DNA of 64,000 nt from Hyphomonadaceae bacterium UBA7672 (GCA_002483135.1 DLHI01000020.1:124001-188000); one strand, 5' to 3'; shown: positions 54,397-63,683, counted from the stretch's first letter. Made by a program: numbers and translations. The notes: generated by a model from the sequence alone, not told the origin.

Positions 54397-55584
54397 ATGA
54401 AGACCTTGTACTCTGCCGCTGTTGCGGCGGGATTGCTGACGGCTGCCCTGATGCCGGAGATGGCTTACGCGGATGGCAGGCCGCACGATGTAACGGTGAA
54501 GTTCTGCCCAGCGGAGCAGGCCCGCACATACCCGCTTGAATCACAGCGCGGTATTCAAAGCTTGCTGCTGCAGAACGTGCTCGTGTCGCATGCAGGCTCG
54601 GTCCCGATCGAGATTGTCGGCGTCGATATCGATCTCATGGCGGGCGGCGAGATAAAGGACACACGCCATCTCGCAGGGGCGGACCTGAAGGCGGCGGCTG
54701 CCGCCGGGCCGCGGGTGCAGGCGTCCGGCATGATGGATGTGATGGCGTTCCAGTTCTGCTCGGGTGCGCTGATCCCGAAGGGTGCGAAGCTTGCCGGGCC
54801 CGCATTGAATCGCGATGAGGCGATGCTGGTGATGGGGCAACCCTTTGCCTACAAGGGCGCGCGCGATGCGGTGCGCGTGCGCGTACAGTTCGTGCGTGAG
54901 GGCAAGACGGTCGAGACGAGCGCGAGCCTGCCGATCAATTCCGCGATGTCAAAGACGGCCTTCCGGTTCCCGATGACAGGGCAGTGGTTCTCGGCCGTCG
55001 GTCCGACGCTGCACACCGCGCATCGCTGGGCGCTGCCCGAAGAGTTCGCGTTCGACATTGTTGGCCTGGGTGATGGCACGCGTTCGTTTATCGGATCCGG
55101 AACTGCGTTCAGCGACTACTACGCGTACGGCGCGGACATTCTTGCGGCTGCGGACGGTAAGGTTGTGGGCGTGAAGGCCGATGTCGCTGAGGATCCCACG
55201 ACACTCAGGCAGCCGGGAGAGACGTTCGAGGCATACGGCGAGCGTGTGGGCGCGTATCAGATGCAGCTGGTGGCAAGCGATATCAACGCGATTGCCGGAA
55301 ACTATATCGCGATCGACCACGGCAATGGCGAATACTCACTGTATGCGCACCTGAAGCCGGGCAGCATCACGGTGAAGGTCGGCGATGTCGTGAAGGCGGG
55401 GCAGGTAATGGCGCAGTTGGGATCGTCGGGCAATTCGACCGAGCCGCATCTGCACTTCCAGGTTTGCGATCGGCCAGAGCCGCTCAATTGCGCCGGAATC
55501 CCGGTGAACTTCACCAACATCGAGCTGCCATACGCAGACTATCCGCGCCCGCTGCAGAGCGGCGACATTGTGCTCGCAAAGTGA
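54397..55584 (+). CDS. M23-type peptidoglycan peptidase
   Basis: A 395-residue exported protein with a Sec signal (ending MAYA) and an M23/LytM C-terminal domain. The second metal motif HLHFQV and YIAIDHGNGEYSLYAHLKPG with the catalytic His are intact. The first ligand pair is unusual: the usual HxxxD is replaced by a long spacing in HRWALPEEFAFDIV. The N-terminal 200 residues form an extra beta-rich domain with three Cys. It is the third gene of the PadR operon, so the regulator likely controls cell-wall cleavage. Confidence 0.88.
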   Translation: MKTLYSAAVAAGLLTAALMPEMAYADGRPHDVTVKFCPAEQARTYPLESQRGIQSLLLQNVLVSHAGSVPIEIVGVDIDLMAGGEIKDTRHLAGADLKAAAAAGPRVQASGMMDVMAFQFCSGALIPKGAKLAGPALNRDEAMLVMGQPFAYKGARDAVRVRVQFVREGKTVETSASLPINSAMSKTAFRFPMTGQWFSAVGPTLHTAHRWALPEEFAFDIVGLGDGTRSFIGSGTAFSDYYAYGADILAAADGKVVGVKADVAEDPTTLRQPGETFEAYGERVGAYQMQLVASDINAIAGNYIAIDHGNGEYSLYAHLKPGSITVKVGDVVKAGQVMAQLGSSGNSTEPHLHFQVCDRPEPLNCAGIPVNFTNIELPYADYPRPLQSGDIVLAK

Positions 55585-55596
55585 AGGCTTGTCTGG

Positions 55597-56223
55597 CTAC
55601 CGCCCCGCCAGCCGCAGGAAGCGCTCGCGCAGTTCCTTGTCGGACTTGAACACGCCCGAGAACTGCGTGGTGATGGTCGAGACGTTGGGGTGGTGAACGC
55701 CGCGCGTCGTCATGCACTCGTGCTTGGCGTCGATCAGGACGGCGACACCCTGCGGCTTCAGCACTTCCTGGATCGCCGTCAGAATTTGCGAGGTCATGGT
55801 CTCCTGCGTCTGCAGGCGCTTCGCGTAAATTTCGACCACGCGGGCAAGCTTGGAGATGCCCACCACATTGTCGAGCGGCATGTAGGCGACGAACGCCTTG
55901 CCGAGGAACGGCGCCATGTGGTGTTCGCAGTGCGACTCCACATCGATGTCGCGCAGCATGACGATGTCGTCATAGCCCTTCACGTCGTCGAACGTGCGGG
56001 AGAGGTATTCGCGCGGATCTTCACGGTAGCCTTTGAACCACTCTTCATATGCGTCAACCACGCGACCGGGCGTGTCGATCAGGCCTTCGCGCTTGGGATC
56101 ATCGCCCGCCCAGGCGATCAGGGTGCGCACCGCATCCTCCGCTTCGTCGCGCGAGGGGCGGATCAGCGCCTCGTCAGCCCCCGACTTGCCTGTGACGGCC
56201 TTGCCTTTGATCACGGCGTCCAT
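55597..56223 (-). CDS. folE: GTP cyclohydrolase I FolE
   Basis: FolE makes dihydroneopterin triphosphate from GTP for folate. The 208-residue protein carries the zinc and active-site segments DIDVESHCEHHMAPFLGKA, GISKLARVVEIYAKRLQTQE and KHECMTTRGV (zinc Cys and His), and ends FLRLAGR. The Met at 56223 has AAGGA eight bases upstream; a 13-residue longer form is less likely. It is the type I (zinc) enzyme. Convergent with the M23 peptidase gene and divergent from cysS. Confidence 0.96.
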   Translation of the reverse strand: MDAVIKGKAVTGKSGADEALIRPSRDEAEDAVRTLIAWAGDDPKREGLIDTPGRVVDAYEEWFKGYREDPREYLSRTFDDVKGYDDIVMLRDIDVESHCEHHMAPFLGKAFVAYMPLDNVVGISKLARVVEIYAKRLQTQETMTSQILTAIQEVLKPQGVAVLIDAKHECMTTRGVHHPNVSTITTQFSGVFKSDKELRERFLRLAGR

Positions 56224-56428
56224 GGCCGGTCCTTCCGTTACTGGGGCGCTCGAAACCGGCATGGTTTCACGGGCCCGGGCATCACGACGCCCTTAAATTT
56301 CCTGTCCCGCCGGGCCAGATTGATCGGGCGGGGTGTGCGTGACACATAGGCGCCTCTTGCGAAAACGCCAGCCTGACGCAAGGCAATACCTTATTGAATA
56401 TTCCTAACGGATCGAAAAGACCGCCTTC

Positions 56429-57799
56429 ATGGACATCCGCCTTCACAACACGCTGACCCGGGAAAAGGAGACCTTTTCCCCGCAAAACCCGCAGCGCGTG
56501 ACGATGTATGTCTGCGGACCGACGGTCTATTCGTACGCCCATATCGGCAATGCGCGGCCTCCCGTCGCATTCGACGTCCTGTTTCGCCTGCTACGGGCAA
56601 AATACGGCGCGGCCCATGTGGTCTATGCGGCCAATATCACCGACGTCGACGACAAGATCATCGCCGCCGCCGCCGAGTCGGGTAAACCGATCGCCGAGAT
56701 CACCGCGCTATACGAGCGGATTTATCGCGAGGACATGGGCGCCCTAGGCGTGATCGAGCCGACCTTCCGGCCGCATGCGACCGAGCACATCGGCGGCATG
56801 GTCGAGATCATCCAGACGCTGGTGGACAAGGGCCACGCCTACGCCGGCCAGAACGGCGTGCTGTTTCACGTGCCGTCGATGGCCGACTATGGCAAACTCT
56901 CTGGCCGTAGCCGCGACGACATGGTCGCCGGCGCCCGCGTCGAGGTCGATGGCGGCAAGAAGGACCCGGCCGACTTCGCCCTCTGGAAAGCCGCCAAGCC
57001 CGGCGAACCGCCTGAAGCGCGTTGGGACAGCCCCTGGGGCGAGGGAAGGCCCGGCTGGCACATCGAATGCTCCGCCATGGCCAAGGCCGTGCTCGGCGAG
57101 ACGCTGGACATCCACGCCGGCGGGCTCGACCTGATCTTCCCGCACCACGAAAACGAGATCGCACAGAGCGAATGCGCACATGGCAAGCCGATGGCGCGCT
57201 ACTGGCTGCACAACGGCTTCCTGTCGATGGACTCGGAGAAGATGTCCAAGTCGCTCGGCAACGTGAAACTGGTCCACGACCTGTTGAAGGAGTGGGACGG
57301 CGAAACGCTGCGCCTCGCACTGATGTCCGGCCACTATCGCCAGCCCCTCGATTTCACCCATTCGCTTCTCACACAGAGCAAGGCGACGCTGGATCGCCTT
57401 TACAACGCGCTGCGGCGGATGGATGTGGAACCAGACGAGGTAGGCGCGCCCCCCGGCGTGCTGGCGGCACTGTGCGATGATCTCAACACGCCCCTGGCGC
57501 TCGCTGAACTGGCGGCGCAGGCGACCGAAGCCAACAAGGCCGAAGCGCATGACTGGCCGCGCCTCAAGGGCCAGATGCTGGCAGCTGGCGCGCTGCTCGG
57601 CCTCCTGCAGAAGAATCCGGAAGAGTGGGCCCGTGGAGATGCATCCGAAGCGGAACGGATCGATGCCCTCGTCGCCGGCCGCGTTGCTGCGCGCAAGGCG
57701 AAGAACTTCGCCGAGGCCGACCGCATCCGCAAGGAACTGGCCGCCGAAGGCATCGAGATCATGGACGGACCGGAAGGCTCGACGTGGAGGCGCGTCTGA
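56429..57799 (+). CDS. cysS: Cysteinyl-tRNA synthetase CysS
   Basis: CysS charges tRNA-Cys. The 456-residue protein has the zinc Cys in YVCGPTVYSYAHIGNARP (Cys29, HIGN 38-41), the second zinc segment WHIECSAMAKAVLG and LIFPHHENEIAQSE, and KMSKS in DSEKMSKSLGN. The C-terminal anticodon-binding helices are present in full. The exoD gene starts inside its last codons. Confidence 0.98.
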   Translation: MDIRLHNTLTREKETFSPQNPQRVTMYVCGPTVYSYAHIGNARPPVAFDVLFRLLRAKYGAAHVVYAANITDVDDKIIAAAAESGKPIAEITALYERIYREDMGALGVIEPTFRPHATEHIGGMVEIIQTLVDKGHAYAGQNGVLFHVPSMADYGKLSGRSRDDMVAGARVEVDGGKKDPADFALWKAAKPGEPPEARWDSPWGEGRPGWHIECSAMAKAVLGETLDIHAGGLDLIFPHHENEIAQSECAHGKPMARYWLHNGFLSMDSEKMSKSLGNVKLVHDLLKEWDGETLRLALMSGHYRQPLDFTHSLLTQSKATLDRLYNALRRMDVEPDEVGAPPGVLAALCDDLNTPLALAELAAQATEANKAEAHDWPRLKGQMLAAGALLGLLQKNPEEWARGDASEAERIDALVAGRVAARKAKNFAEADRIRKELAAEGIEIMDGPEGSTWRRV

Positions 57800-58479
57800 C
57801 CGAGGCGCCCGATAATCACGATCCGCACGTCGGCTACACGGATGACCCCGGCTCCACCGCCGTGCCGACATCGCAGGTGTTGCTGCACGCCGTTCGCGGT
57901 GACAGCGAGCGAGTGACGGTCGCGCAGATCGTCGACGCGCTGGATTCCCGATCGTTCGGCCTTGCCGTGCTGCTGTTCTCGCTACCATCGGTTGTGCCGA
58001 TGCCGCCCGGCGTGCCGACGGTGGTCGGTATCATCCTGCTGATCGTGTCCGTCCAGATGGTGTTCGGGCGCGAGGAGTTGTGGCTGCCGGGGATACTCTC
58101 CCGGCGCTCATTTCCGAGGAAGGCGCTGGTCGGCGCGTTCGAGGGGTTGGCCCCGAAACTGGCCTGGCTCGAGCGGCTGATGAAGCCGCGCATGCTGTAC
58201 ATGACGGGCAAGCTGGGCACGATCATCGTCGGGGCGGTTGTGCTGATCATGGCGGTCGTCCTGATCCTGCCCTTGCCTCCGGGCGGCAACTTCCCGCCGG
58301 CGCTGGCCTGCACGGTTCTGGCGCTGGGCCTGGTGCAGCGTGACGGGATCGTCATCCTGCTGGGCATTCTTGGATCGGTGATCGCGCTTGCAGCCGCCTC
58401 CTACGTTACAATCCTGTTCATCCGCTCTGCGCCGGATCTTTGGAACTGGCTGGGATCGACACTGGGATTTGCGCAATAA
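57784..58479 (+). CDS. exoD: ExoD-family membrane protein
   Basis: A 231-residue ExoD-type protein. The family segment ALDSRSFGLAVLLFSLPSVVPMPPGVPTVVGIILLIVSVQ (about 43-83), the short ILSRRSFPRKAL and the C-terminal helices (ILPLPPGGNFPPALACTVLALGLVQRDG) are typical; rhizobial ExoD is needed for exopolysaccharide and symbiosis, but biochemical role is unknown. The start is a GTG at 57784, 16 bases inside cysS, with GGAAGG eight bases upstream. Confidence 0.88.
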   Translation: MEARLTEAPDNHDPHVGYTDDPGSTAVPTSQVLLHAVRGDSERVTVAQIVDALDSRSFGLAVLLFSLPSVVPMPPGVPTVVGIILLIVSVQMVFGREELWLPGILSRRSFPRKALVGAFEGLAPKLAWLERLMKPRMLYMTGKLGTIIVGAVVLIMAVVLILPLPPGGNFPPALACTVLALGLVQRDGIVILLGILGSVIALAAASYVTILFIRSAPDLWNWLGSTLGFAQ

Positions 58480-58564
58480 CGCCGCACGGATTAGAGCACG
58501 GCGCGTGTTTGACGATGGTGTGGCCCGGTCTATGCTGACGTCTGGGCTGTTGAAAGGTTATCCG

Positions 58565-58993
58565 ATGTCACGATTTGCTGTCGGGATCGCCGTGGCCGCG
58601 CTGCTGGCCGCCTGCGCTTCTAGTCCTGTCCAGGGCGGTCCGCGCCCGCCGCAGGGGCCGGGCCCCGCCGGTACGAATTTCGGCCGCTGGGACATCGACG
58701 CCGAGGGCGCCGTCGACCAGGCGTTTCGTATCTTCATAATGGGCCGCTGGAACGGTGGTCAGGAGGCCGAGGCCCGCAAGGTGTTCGAGGCCGACGGCTT
58801 CAAGTGCGTGGACGGCAACCGTCCGGACGGTCGGCCTGTGCCGAATCTGGAATGCGAGCGGGTCTATTCGGTCAACGACAACGTCCATGCGTGGACTGTC
58901 GAGTTCTGGCCGAACGAGGCGGAACCCAAATCGCACTACACGCGCATGCACATGCGCGACCCGCTCAAGAACTATGACGACAGGGGCAACTAG
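58565..58993 (+). CDS. Lipoprotein of unknown function
   Basis: A 142-residue precursor with a lipobox ALLAAC (Cys17), a Pro/Gly-rich tether (about 20-38) and a compact domain with two Cys (GFKCVDGNRPDGRP and LECERVYS). The Met at 58565 begins the signal and is chosen; the frame upstream has no signal. It stands between exoD and the CHAD gene, six bases before the latter. No family recognised. Confidence 0.8.
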   Translation: MSRFAVGIAVAALLAACASSPVQGGPRPPQGPGPAGTNFGRWDIDAEGAVDQAFRIFIMGRWNGGQEAEARKVFEADGFKCVDGNRPDGRPVPNLECERVYSVNDNVHAWTVEFWPNEAEPKSHYTRMHMRDPLKNYDDRGN

Positions 58994-58999
58994 CAGCGA

Positions 59000-59869
59000 A
59001 TGAGCTTCGTCCTCGCCCCACATGAAGGCGCTGCCGAAGGCCTGCAACGCGTGATCCGCGAGCAGGCGGAGAAGGTGGCTTCGGAGTGTTCGGAAGCGCA
59101 GGAGCATGCATCCGCCTTCGCGCACAAGGCGCGCGTGCGCTGCAAGCGGATCCGCGCCGCCTTGCGCCTCGCGCGGCCGCTGATGACGGAAAAGACCTTC
59201 GTGCGCGAAAACAGGTGGTGGCGCGATCTTGCGCGGCTGCTGTCCGACCTGCGCGACGCCAGCGCCCGCATCGAGGCGCTGGAATCCCTGCGGCCCTTCC
59301 TGGTCGCCCGCATCGGGCCGGAAGCGACTCGCCGTCTCGAAGAACGGTTCCAGTCCGAACGGCGCGATGTCGACGCCGGCGCATCCATCGCGATCTTTAT
59401 CGAACGGCTGGAAGCGCGCGATGGCGATCTCGTGCCTGACCTTGCCGACGGCGGTCGCGACAAGCTGGTGAAAGCGCTGGGCGAGACCTATCGCATGGCG
59501 CGCGAGGCGATGAAGATCGCGCTGGAATCGGGCGAGTCAGACCTGCTGCACGAATGGCGCAAGCAGTCGAAATACCACGCGCTGCAGGTTCGCCTGATGC
59601 GCCAGCAGTTTCCCGATGCGCTCGACCGCCGCGTGGCTGGCGTTCGCGATCTCGCCGAACTTCTGGGCGAGGTTCAGGATATCGAGGTCGTGGCCGAAGC
59701 AGCGCGCAGCTGGAAACAGCGCCCTGCTGGCTTCTTCGACGTGCTGAAATCGCGCCGCACCGCTTTGGTCACGGGCGCCGCAGCAACCGGCGCGGCCCTG
59801 TTCGCCGAAAAGCCGAAAGCCTGGATCAGCGGACTGACCCCGCCCGTGCTGGCGGGGCAGGATACTTGA
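59000..59869 (+). CDS. CHAD-domain protein
   Basis: A 289-residue protein formed entirely by a CHAD domain, a helical, His- and Arg-rich fold that binds polyphosphate in known cases. The N-terminal helix holds AHKARVRCKRIRAALRLARPLM, a strongly basic surface, and the second half repeats the pattern (LHEWRKQSKYHALQVRLMRQQF, GEVQDIEVVAEAAR). Directly follows the lipoprotein gene. Often associated with polyphosphate granules; role here inferred. Confidence 0.88.
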   Translation: MSFVLAPHEGAAEGLQRVIREQAEKVASECSEAQEHASAFAHKARVRCKRIRAALRLARPLMTEKTFVRENRWWRDLARLLSDLRDASARIEALESLRPFLVARIGPEATRRLEERFQSERRDVDAGASIAIFIERLEARDGDLVPDLADGGRDKLVKALGETYRMAREAMKIALESGESDLLHEWRKQSKYHALQVRLMRQQFPDALDRRVAGVRDLAELLGEVQDIEVVAEAARSWKQRPAGFFDVLKSRRTALVTGAAATGAALFAEKPKAWISGLTPPVLAGQDT

Positions 59870-59900
59870 TCTTCCCGCCGATCAGCCCGACTTAAGAGCC

Positions 59901-60341
59901 ATGTTCGGCGACCTCTACCACAATCGCGTACTCGAACTGGCGGCCGACATTCCGCATGTCGGGCGGCTGGCCGATCCGCAAGGAAGCTCGCACAAGGTGT
60001 CCCGCGTGTGCGGCTCCACCATCGATGTCGACGTCAAACTGGACGCCGAGGGTCGCATCGCCGCCATAGCGGTCGATCCCAAGGCCTGCGCACTCGGCCA
60101 GGCGGTAACCTCCATCCTCGCCCGCAACGCCATTGGCCGCTCGCTCGAGGAGATCGAGGCCGCACGCGACGCTCTCAGGGCGATGTTGAAGGACGGCGCC
60201 GAGCCGCCCGATGGCGTGTTCTGGGAACTGCGCCACCTGCAGGCTGTGCGCGATTATCCGCCCCGCCACGTCTCCACCATGCTGGCCTTCGATGCGGCGG
60301 TCGAAGCGATGCGGAAGGCGCTGGGCCTTCCGCTTGCTTGA
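59901..60341 (+). CDS. Iron-sulfur cluster scaffold-like protein (IscU/NifU family)
   Basis: A 146-residue protein with the IscU fold: MFGDLYHNRVLELAADIPHVG, a first Cys in RVCGSTIDVDVKLD, a second in KACALGQAVTSILA, and the C-terminal helix DYPPRHVSTMLAFDAAVEAM. IscU-type scaffolds have a third Cys in an HCS motif where this protein has HVS, so only two of three ligand Cys remain. Stand-alone gene of the alphaproteobacterial type. Cluster-binding capacity is uncertain. Confidence 0.88.
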   Translation: MFGDLYHNRVLELAADIPHVGRLADPQGSSHKVSRVCGSTIDVDVKLDAEGRIAAIAVDPKACALGQAVTSILARNAIGRSLEEIEAARDALRAMLKDGAEPPDGVFWELRHLQAVRDYPPRHVSTMLAFDAAVEAMRKALGLPLA

Positions 60342-60361
60342 ACTTGGCGCCCGCCTGATCC

Positions 60362-60745
60362 TCAGCGCGGCTTTTCCGTCGTCTGGTAGAACGAGAACGT
60401 ATGCCCGTCAGGGTCGGCCATGTCTGCGGACCATCCGCCTGGTGCGTGGCTGACGGGCGTGACGATTGTTGCGCCCTTTTTTGCCAGGCCGCCGACGATG
60501 CCGTCGATTCCCCCATCGACGAGGTCATAGACGATGACCGGGCTCTGACCGGCCTTCGCTTCAGGATTGCAGAAGAACAGCAGGTCGAGCCCGCCTGCCG
60601 TCTTGGCCATCAGCCAGTCATTGCCCGAGCCGTCGTCGCCCATGCGCATGACCTCTAGGCCCAGCACGTCGCGATAGAACGCCTCCGCACGGGCGATGTC
60701 GGCGACGTAATAGACGATGTTTCCGATGCTGACCTTCGCGAGCAT
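60362..60745 (-). CDS. VOC family (glyoxalase/bleomycin resistance) protein
   Basis: A 127-residue VOC protein. The two beta-alpha-beta-beta-beta modules are seen as SIGNIVYYVADIARAEAFYRDVLGL and GGWSADMADPDGHTFSFYQT. Members bind a metal and small molecules, or act as antidotes. Starts 18 bases after the sigma-factor gene stop, suggesting an operon with it. Confidence 0.88.
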   Translation of the reverse strand: MLAKVSIGNIVYYVADIARAEAFYRDVLGLEVMRMGDDGSGNDWLMAKTAGGLDLLFFCNPEAKAGQSPVIVYDLVDGGIDGIVGGLAKKGATIVTPVSHAPGGWSADMADPDGHTFSFYQTTEKPR

Positions 60746-60763
60746 GTGGGTCTCCTTTTTGCC

Positions 60764-61375
60764 TTACCCGCCTGTCTGTTGCCGCGGGATAGCGATCTGT
60801 GAGCGGCTCAACACAAAAAGATGTCCGTCGGGGTCATGGCTGGCCAGGAACACCTGCGCGCGTCGGGCCGGGGCCAGCAGCGCGCGGCGAATGCGTCCGA
60901 AGGCCAGCGCCCCGGCCGGGCCGGCCGCCTGATCGCCCTCTGCCCGTGCGAGCGCCTTGCGAAGCTGCGAGATGCGCTGGCGCAGCGCCTCGTCGCTGAG
61001 GTTGAGCAGCCAGCCAATCTCCTGCCGCGTGTGTCCCGAAAGCGCGAGCAGGGCGGTCACCCGCAGCGCCGGCGACAGGTGCTTCACGCCCGCGTCCGCC
61101 AGCGCGGGATCGGCGGGCGACTGCTGGGGCGTCAGTGCATCCGACCAGGCGGTCTCGCGCCGTCGTCTGCGCGCCGATGTGCGGGCATCGAAGGCTGCGC
61201 GATTGCGGATGACGCCCGCCAGCCATCGCCGCGTCTCGGGCGCGGAAAGGTCGGTCCGCCCCGCTTCCAGCGCCGCAAGCACGGCCTGCTGCACGAGATC
61301 ATCCGCCTCATCGCTCCGCCGCGCCACCCGGCGGGCGAGGGCGTGAAGGTCACGGAACTGTCGCTGCACGGCCAT
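60764..61375 (-). CDS. ECF-like sigma-70 family factor with VOC-like tail
   Basis: A 203-residue protein with sigma region 2 (QFRDLHALARRVARRSDEAD and DLVQQAVLAALEAGR) and region 4 (SPALRVTALLALSGHTRQEIG, LSDEALRQRISQLRKALAR). A C-terminal extension of about 50 residues ends FLASHDPDGHLFVLSRSQ, which looks like a piece of a VOC protein (compare DPDGHTFSF in the neighbour). No anti-sigma gene is next to it; the coupled VOC gene may play that part, as in sigma factors paired with other soluble proteins. Confidence 0.8.
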   Translation of the reverse strand: MAVQRQFRDLHALARRVARRSDEADDLVQQAVLAALEAGRTDLSAPETRRWLAGVIRNRAAFDARTSARRRRRETAWSDALTPQQSPADPALADAGVKHLSPALRVTALLALSGHTRQEIGWLLNLSDEALRQRISQLRKALARAEGDQAAGPAGALAFGRIRRALLAPARRAQVFLASHDPDGHLFVLSRSQIAIPRQQTGG

Positions 61376-61411
61376 TCGGCCACGCTATCGCCAACGTAAC
61401 GATGGCGAAAG

Positions 61412-62977
61412 GTGTTTGCCGTTGGATGCAGCCTGGATTCGGGCGGGACGAAGCGCGTGACACTGGACCAGCGAGTGACGCTCGGCGCTGTTGCGCTCTC
61501 GGCCGTGTATGCGGCCGTGCTGATCGTACTGTCCTCGCCTGCGTCCTTCTACACGCTCGACGATCCCTACATTCACATGGCGCTGGCCGAGAACATCGCC
61601 CGCGGCCATTTCGGGGTGAATATTGGCGAGGTTTCCAACCCTTCCTCGTCCGTGCTGTGGCCGTGGTTGCTGGCGGCGTTCGACAAGGTAGGGCTGATCC
61701 TGTGGGCGCCGTTGCTGGTCAACATCACCTGCTTCGTCGTCACATTGCGCGTCATGCTCGCCTTCTGCCTGCCGCGGCTCGTACCGCAAGGAACCGGCGC
61801 CACCAATATCCTGATCCTGCTCGGCCTTGCGCTGCTCGCCTTCAACGTGTTCGGCGTGATCTTCACCGGCATGGAGCACAGCCTCCACGTGCTGCTGAGC
61901 GTCCTCGCCGTCACACGTGTGATCAACGGCAAGTACGATGTGATAGCGCTTGCCGCGCTGGCGCTGGGCCCGCTCGTCCGGTTCGAAGGCGCCATCATCC
62001 TCGCCTTCGGCGTTGGCGCCGCTCTCATCGACCGGCGCTGGCTGTTCGCGCTCGCCGCCATCGCCGCAGCAGCCATCCCGTTCGCGCTTTACGCCATGTG
62101 GCTCGCCAGCATCGGCCTCCCGGCCCTTCCCAGTTCCGTGCTCAGCAAGTCTGCCGCGACCAGCGGCGTCATCGACGGTGGTGGAGGCGTGCTCGGCGGA
62201 TTGCTCGCCAGCTTCCTGAAGAACGCGCAGTCCGAAGCCGCGCCCTTGCTCGCAATTCTCGCCATCGGTGACATCTACGCCATCGTCAAACGCACCGGCC
62301 GCGACCGGCTGATCGCGCTGGGTCTTCTCGCCGTACTCGTCCTCGCCATGATGCTGGGCCGGATGGACAGCTATGCGCGCTACGAAGTGTACGTCCTCAG
62401 CGCGCTGGGCATGGGACTAGTCCATCTGCTGCAGGGCGAGCTTCGCGTCCTGCTCACCTCGCGCATGCGCGTGTTCATCCTGGGCGCCGGTCTCTGCCTG
62501 CTCGGCGCGCAGCTTGGGCCGTGGGTGATCGCCAGCACTCCCCAGGCCGCCCGCAACGTGGAACGTCAGCAGCACCAGATGCACCGCTTCGTCGCCGATT
62601 GCTGGCGCAATCCGGTTGCGGTCAACGATCTCGGCTGGGTCAGCTTCCGCAATGACGCCTACGTGCTGGACCTCTGGGGCCTCGGCAGCGAACGCGCACG
62701 CAAGGCGCGTCAGGCCGCCGAATCCGGCTGGATGGATGCGCTGGTCAAGGACAAGTCCGTCGACGTCGCGTTGATCTACGCCGACTGGTTCCCCGATCTG
62801 CCGAAGGGCTGGACTCTTGTGGGCATGATCGTCGACGGGGAACGTCAGGTCACGCCTTACGCCAATGCAGTGCAAGTCTATGCAACACGGCCCGAAGTCG
62901 TTCCAGCCATCCGCGATTGCCTGCGCCAGATCGAACGGCCGGGCGGGCCGGCCATTGTCGTGCGCGAACGGACTTGA
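61412..62977 (+). CDS. GT-C-like polytopic membrane protein
   Basis: A 521-residue protein with about ten membrane helices and a periplasmic C-terminal part (about 390-521). The first loop reads YTLDDPYIHMALAENIARGH then EVSNPSSSVLWPWLL, the acidic pair and pattern seen in GT-C glycosyltransferases that use polyprenyl-linked sugars (ArnT/PMT type). The substrate is unknown. Start is a GTG at 61412 or, more likely for membrane topology, a GTG at 61457. Divergent from the sigma-factor gene. Confidence 0.75.
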   Translation: MFAVGCSLDSGGTKRVTLDQRVTLGAVALSAVYAAVLIVLSSPASFYTLDDPYIHMALAENIARGHFGVNIGEVSNPSSSVLWPWLLAAFDKVGLILWAPLLVNITCFVVTLRVMLAFCLPRLVPQGTGATNILILLGLALLAFNVFGVIFTGMEHSLHVLLSVLAVTRVINGKYDVIALAALALGPLVRFEGAIILAFGVGAALIDRRWLFALAAIAAAAIPFALYAMWLASIGLPALPSSVLSKSAATSGVIDGGGGVLGGLLASFLKNAQSEAAPLLAILAIGDIYAIVKRTGRDRLIALGLLAVLVLAMMLGRMDSYARYEVYVLSALGMGLVHLLQGELRVLLTSRMRVFILGAGLCLLGAQLGPWVIASTPQAARNVERQQHQMHRFVADCWRNPVAVNDLGWVSFRNDAYVLDLWGLGSERARKARQAAESGWMDALVKDKSVDVALIYADWFPDLPKGWTLVGMIVDGERQVTPYANAVQVYATRPEVVPAIRDCLRQIERPGGPAIVVRERT

Positions 62978-63008
62978 CCGGCCCCGCCTCTGCCACGAAC
63001 TAGGCGCC

Positions 63009-63683
63009 ATGGCGCACATTCTCGACAGACCGATCTGGAGCGCGCTCGCCACGCGCCATGCGCATTTCTGCGAAGAGAGCGAACTGGCCATGCGCTATCC
63101 GCGCGATGTCAGTCCGTTCATTGTCGGGCGCGATGCATCATCCGAAGCAGCCGCCGCGATGGCAGCCCTGATCGGTGAGGGCGAAGACGCCTCGCTGGTG
63201 GAGACGGATCCGCCCAAGGCGCCGGAGGGCATCGCCGAAACGCGCCTGCCAATATTCCAGATGGTGTGGACACGGTTTACGCCCGCTCCCACGCCGTTCG
63301 ATATCCAGCCGCTTGCTGAAGTCGACGCGGCCGACATGCTTGCGCTTGCGACCCTGACGCGCCCCGGCCCCTTCCGCGCGCGCACGCACACGATGGGCCG
63401 CTTCTTCGGCGTGCGTGAGGGCGGCCAGCTGATCGCAATGGCGGGCGAGCGCCTGCACGCGCCCTGCTTCCACGAGATCAGCGCCGTCTGCACCCACCCG
63501 GATTATCGCGGGCGCGGCCTTGGCGCCGCCCTGATGCGCAAGGTCGGCGCGCGCATGCTGGAGGAGGGCGACCAGCCCTTCCTGCACACCTACGCCAGCA
63601 ATGCGACAGCTATCGCGCTCTATCGTAAGCTGGGGTTCGACGCGCGCGCCGAACTCACGCACGCCATTTGGAAGCGCGCCTAG
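63009..63683 (+). CDS. GNAT family acetyltransferase
   Basis: A 224-residue acetyltransferase. The acetyl-CoA pyrophosphate loop is THPDYRGRGLGAALMRKVGA, preceded by the strand HEISAVC and followed by ASNATAIALYRKLGFDARAE, all typical of GNAT domains; the N-terminal 85 residues form an extra domain of the FR47-like group. Substrate unknown. The Met at 63009 is chosen; convergent overlap of stops with the last gene. Confidence 0.9.
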   Translation: MAHILDRPIWSALATRHAHFCEESELAMRYPRDVSPFIVGRDASSEAAAAMAALIGEGEDASLVETDPPKAPEGIAETRLPIFQMVWTRFTPAPTPFDIQPLAEVDAADMLALATLTRPGPFRARTHTMGRFFGVREGGQLIAMAGERLHAPCFHEISAVCTHPDYRGRGLGAALMRKVGARMLEEGDQPFLHTYASNATAIALYRKLGFDARAELTHAIWKRA

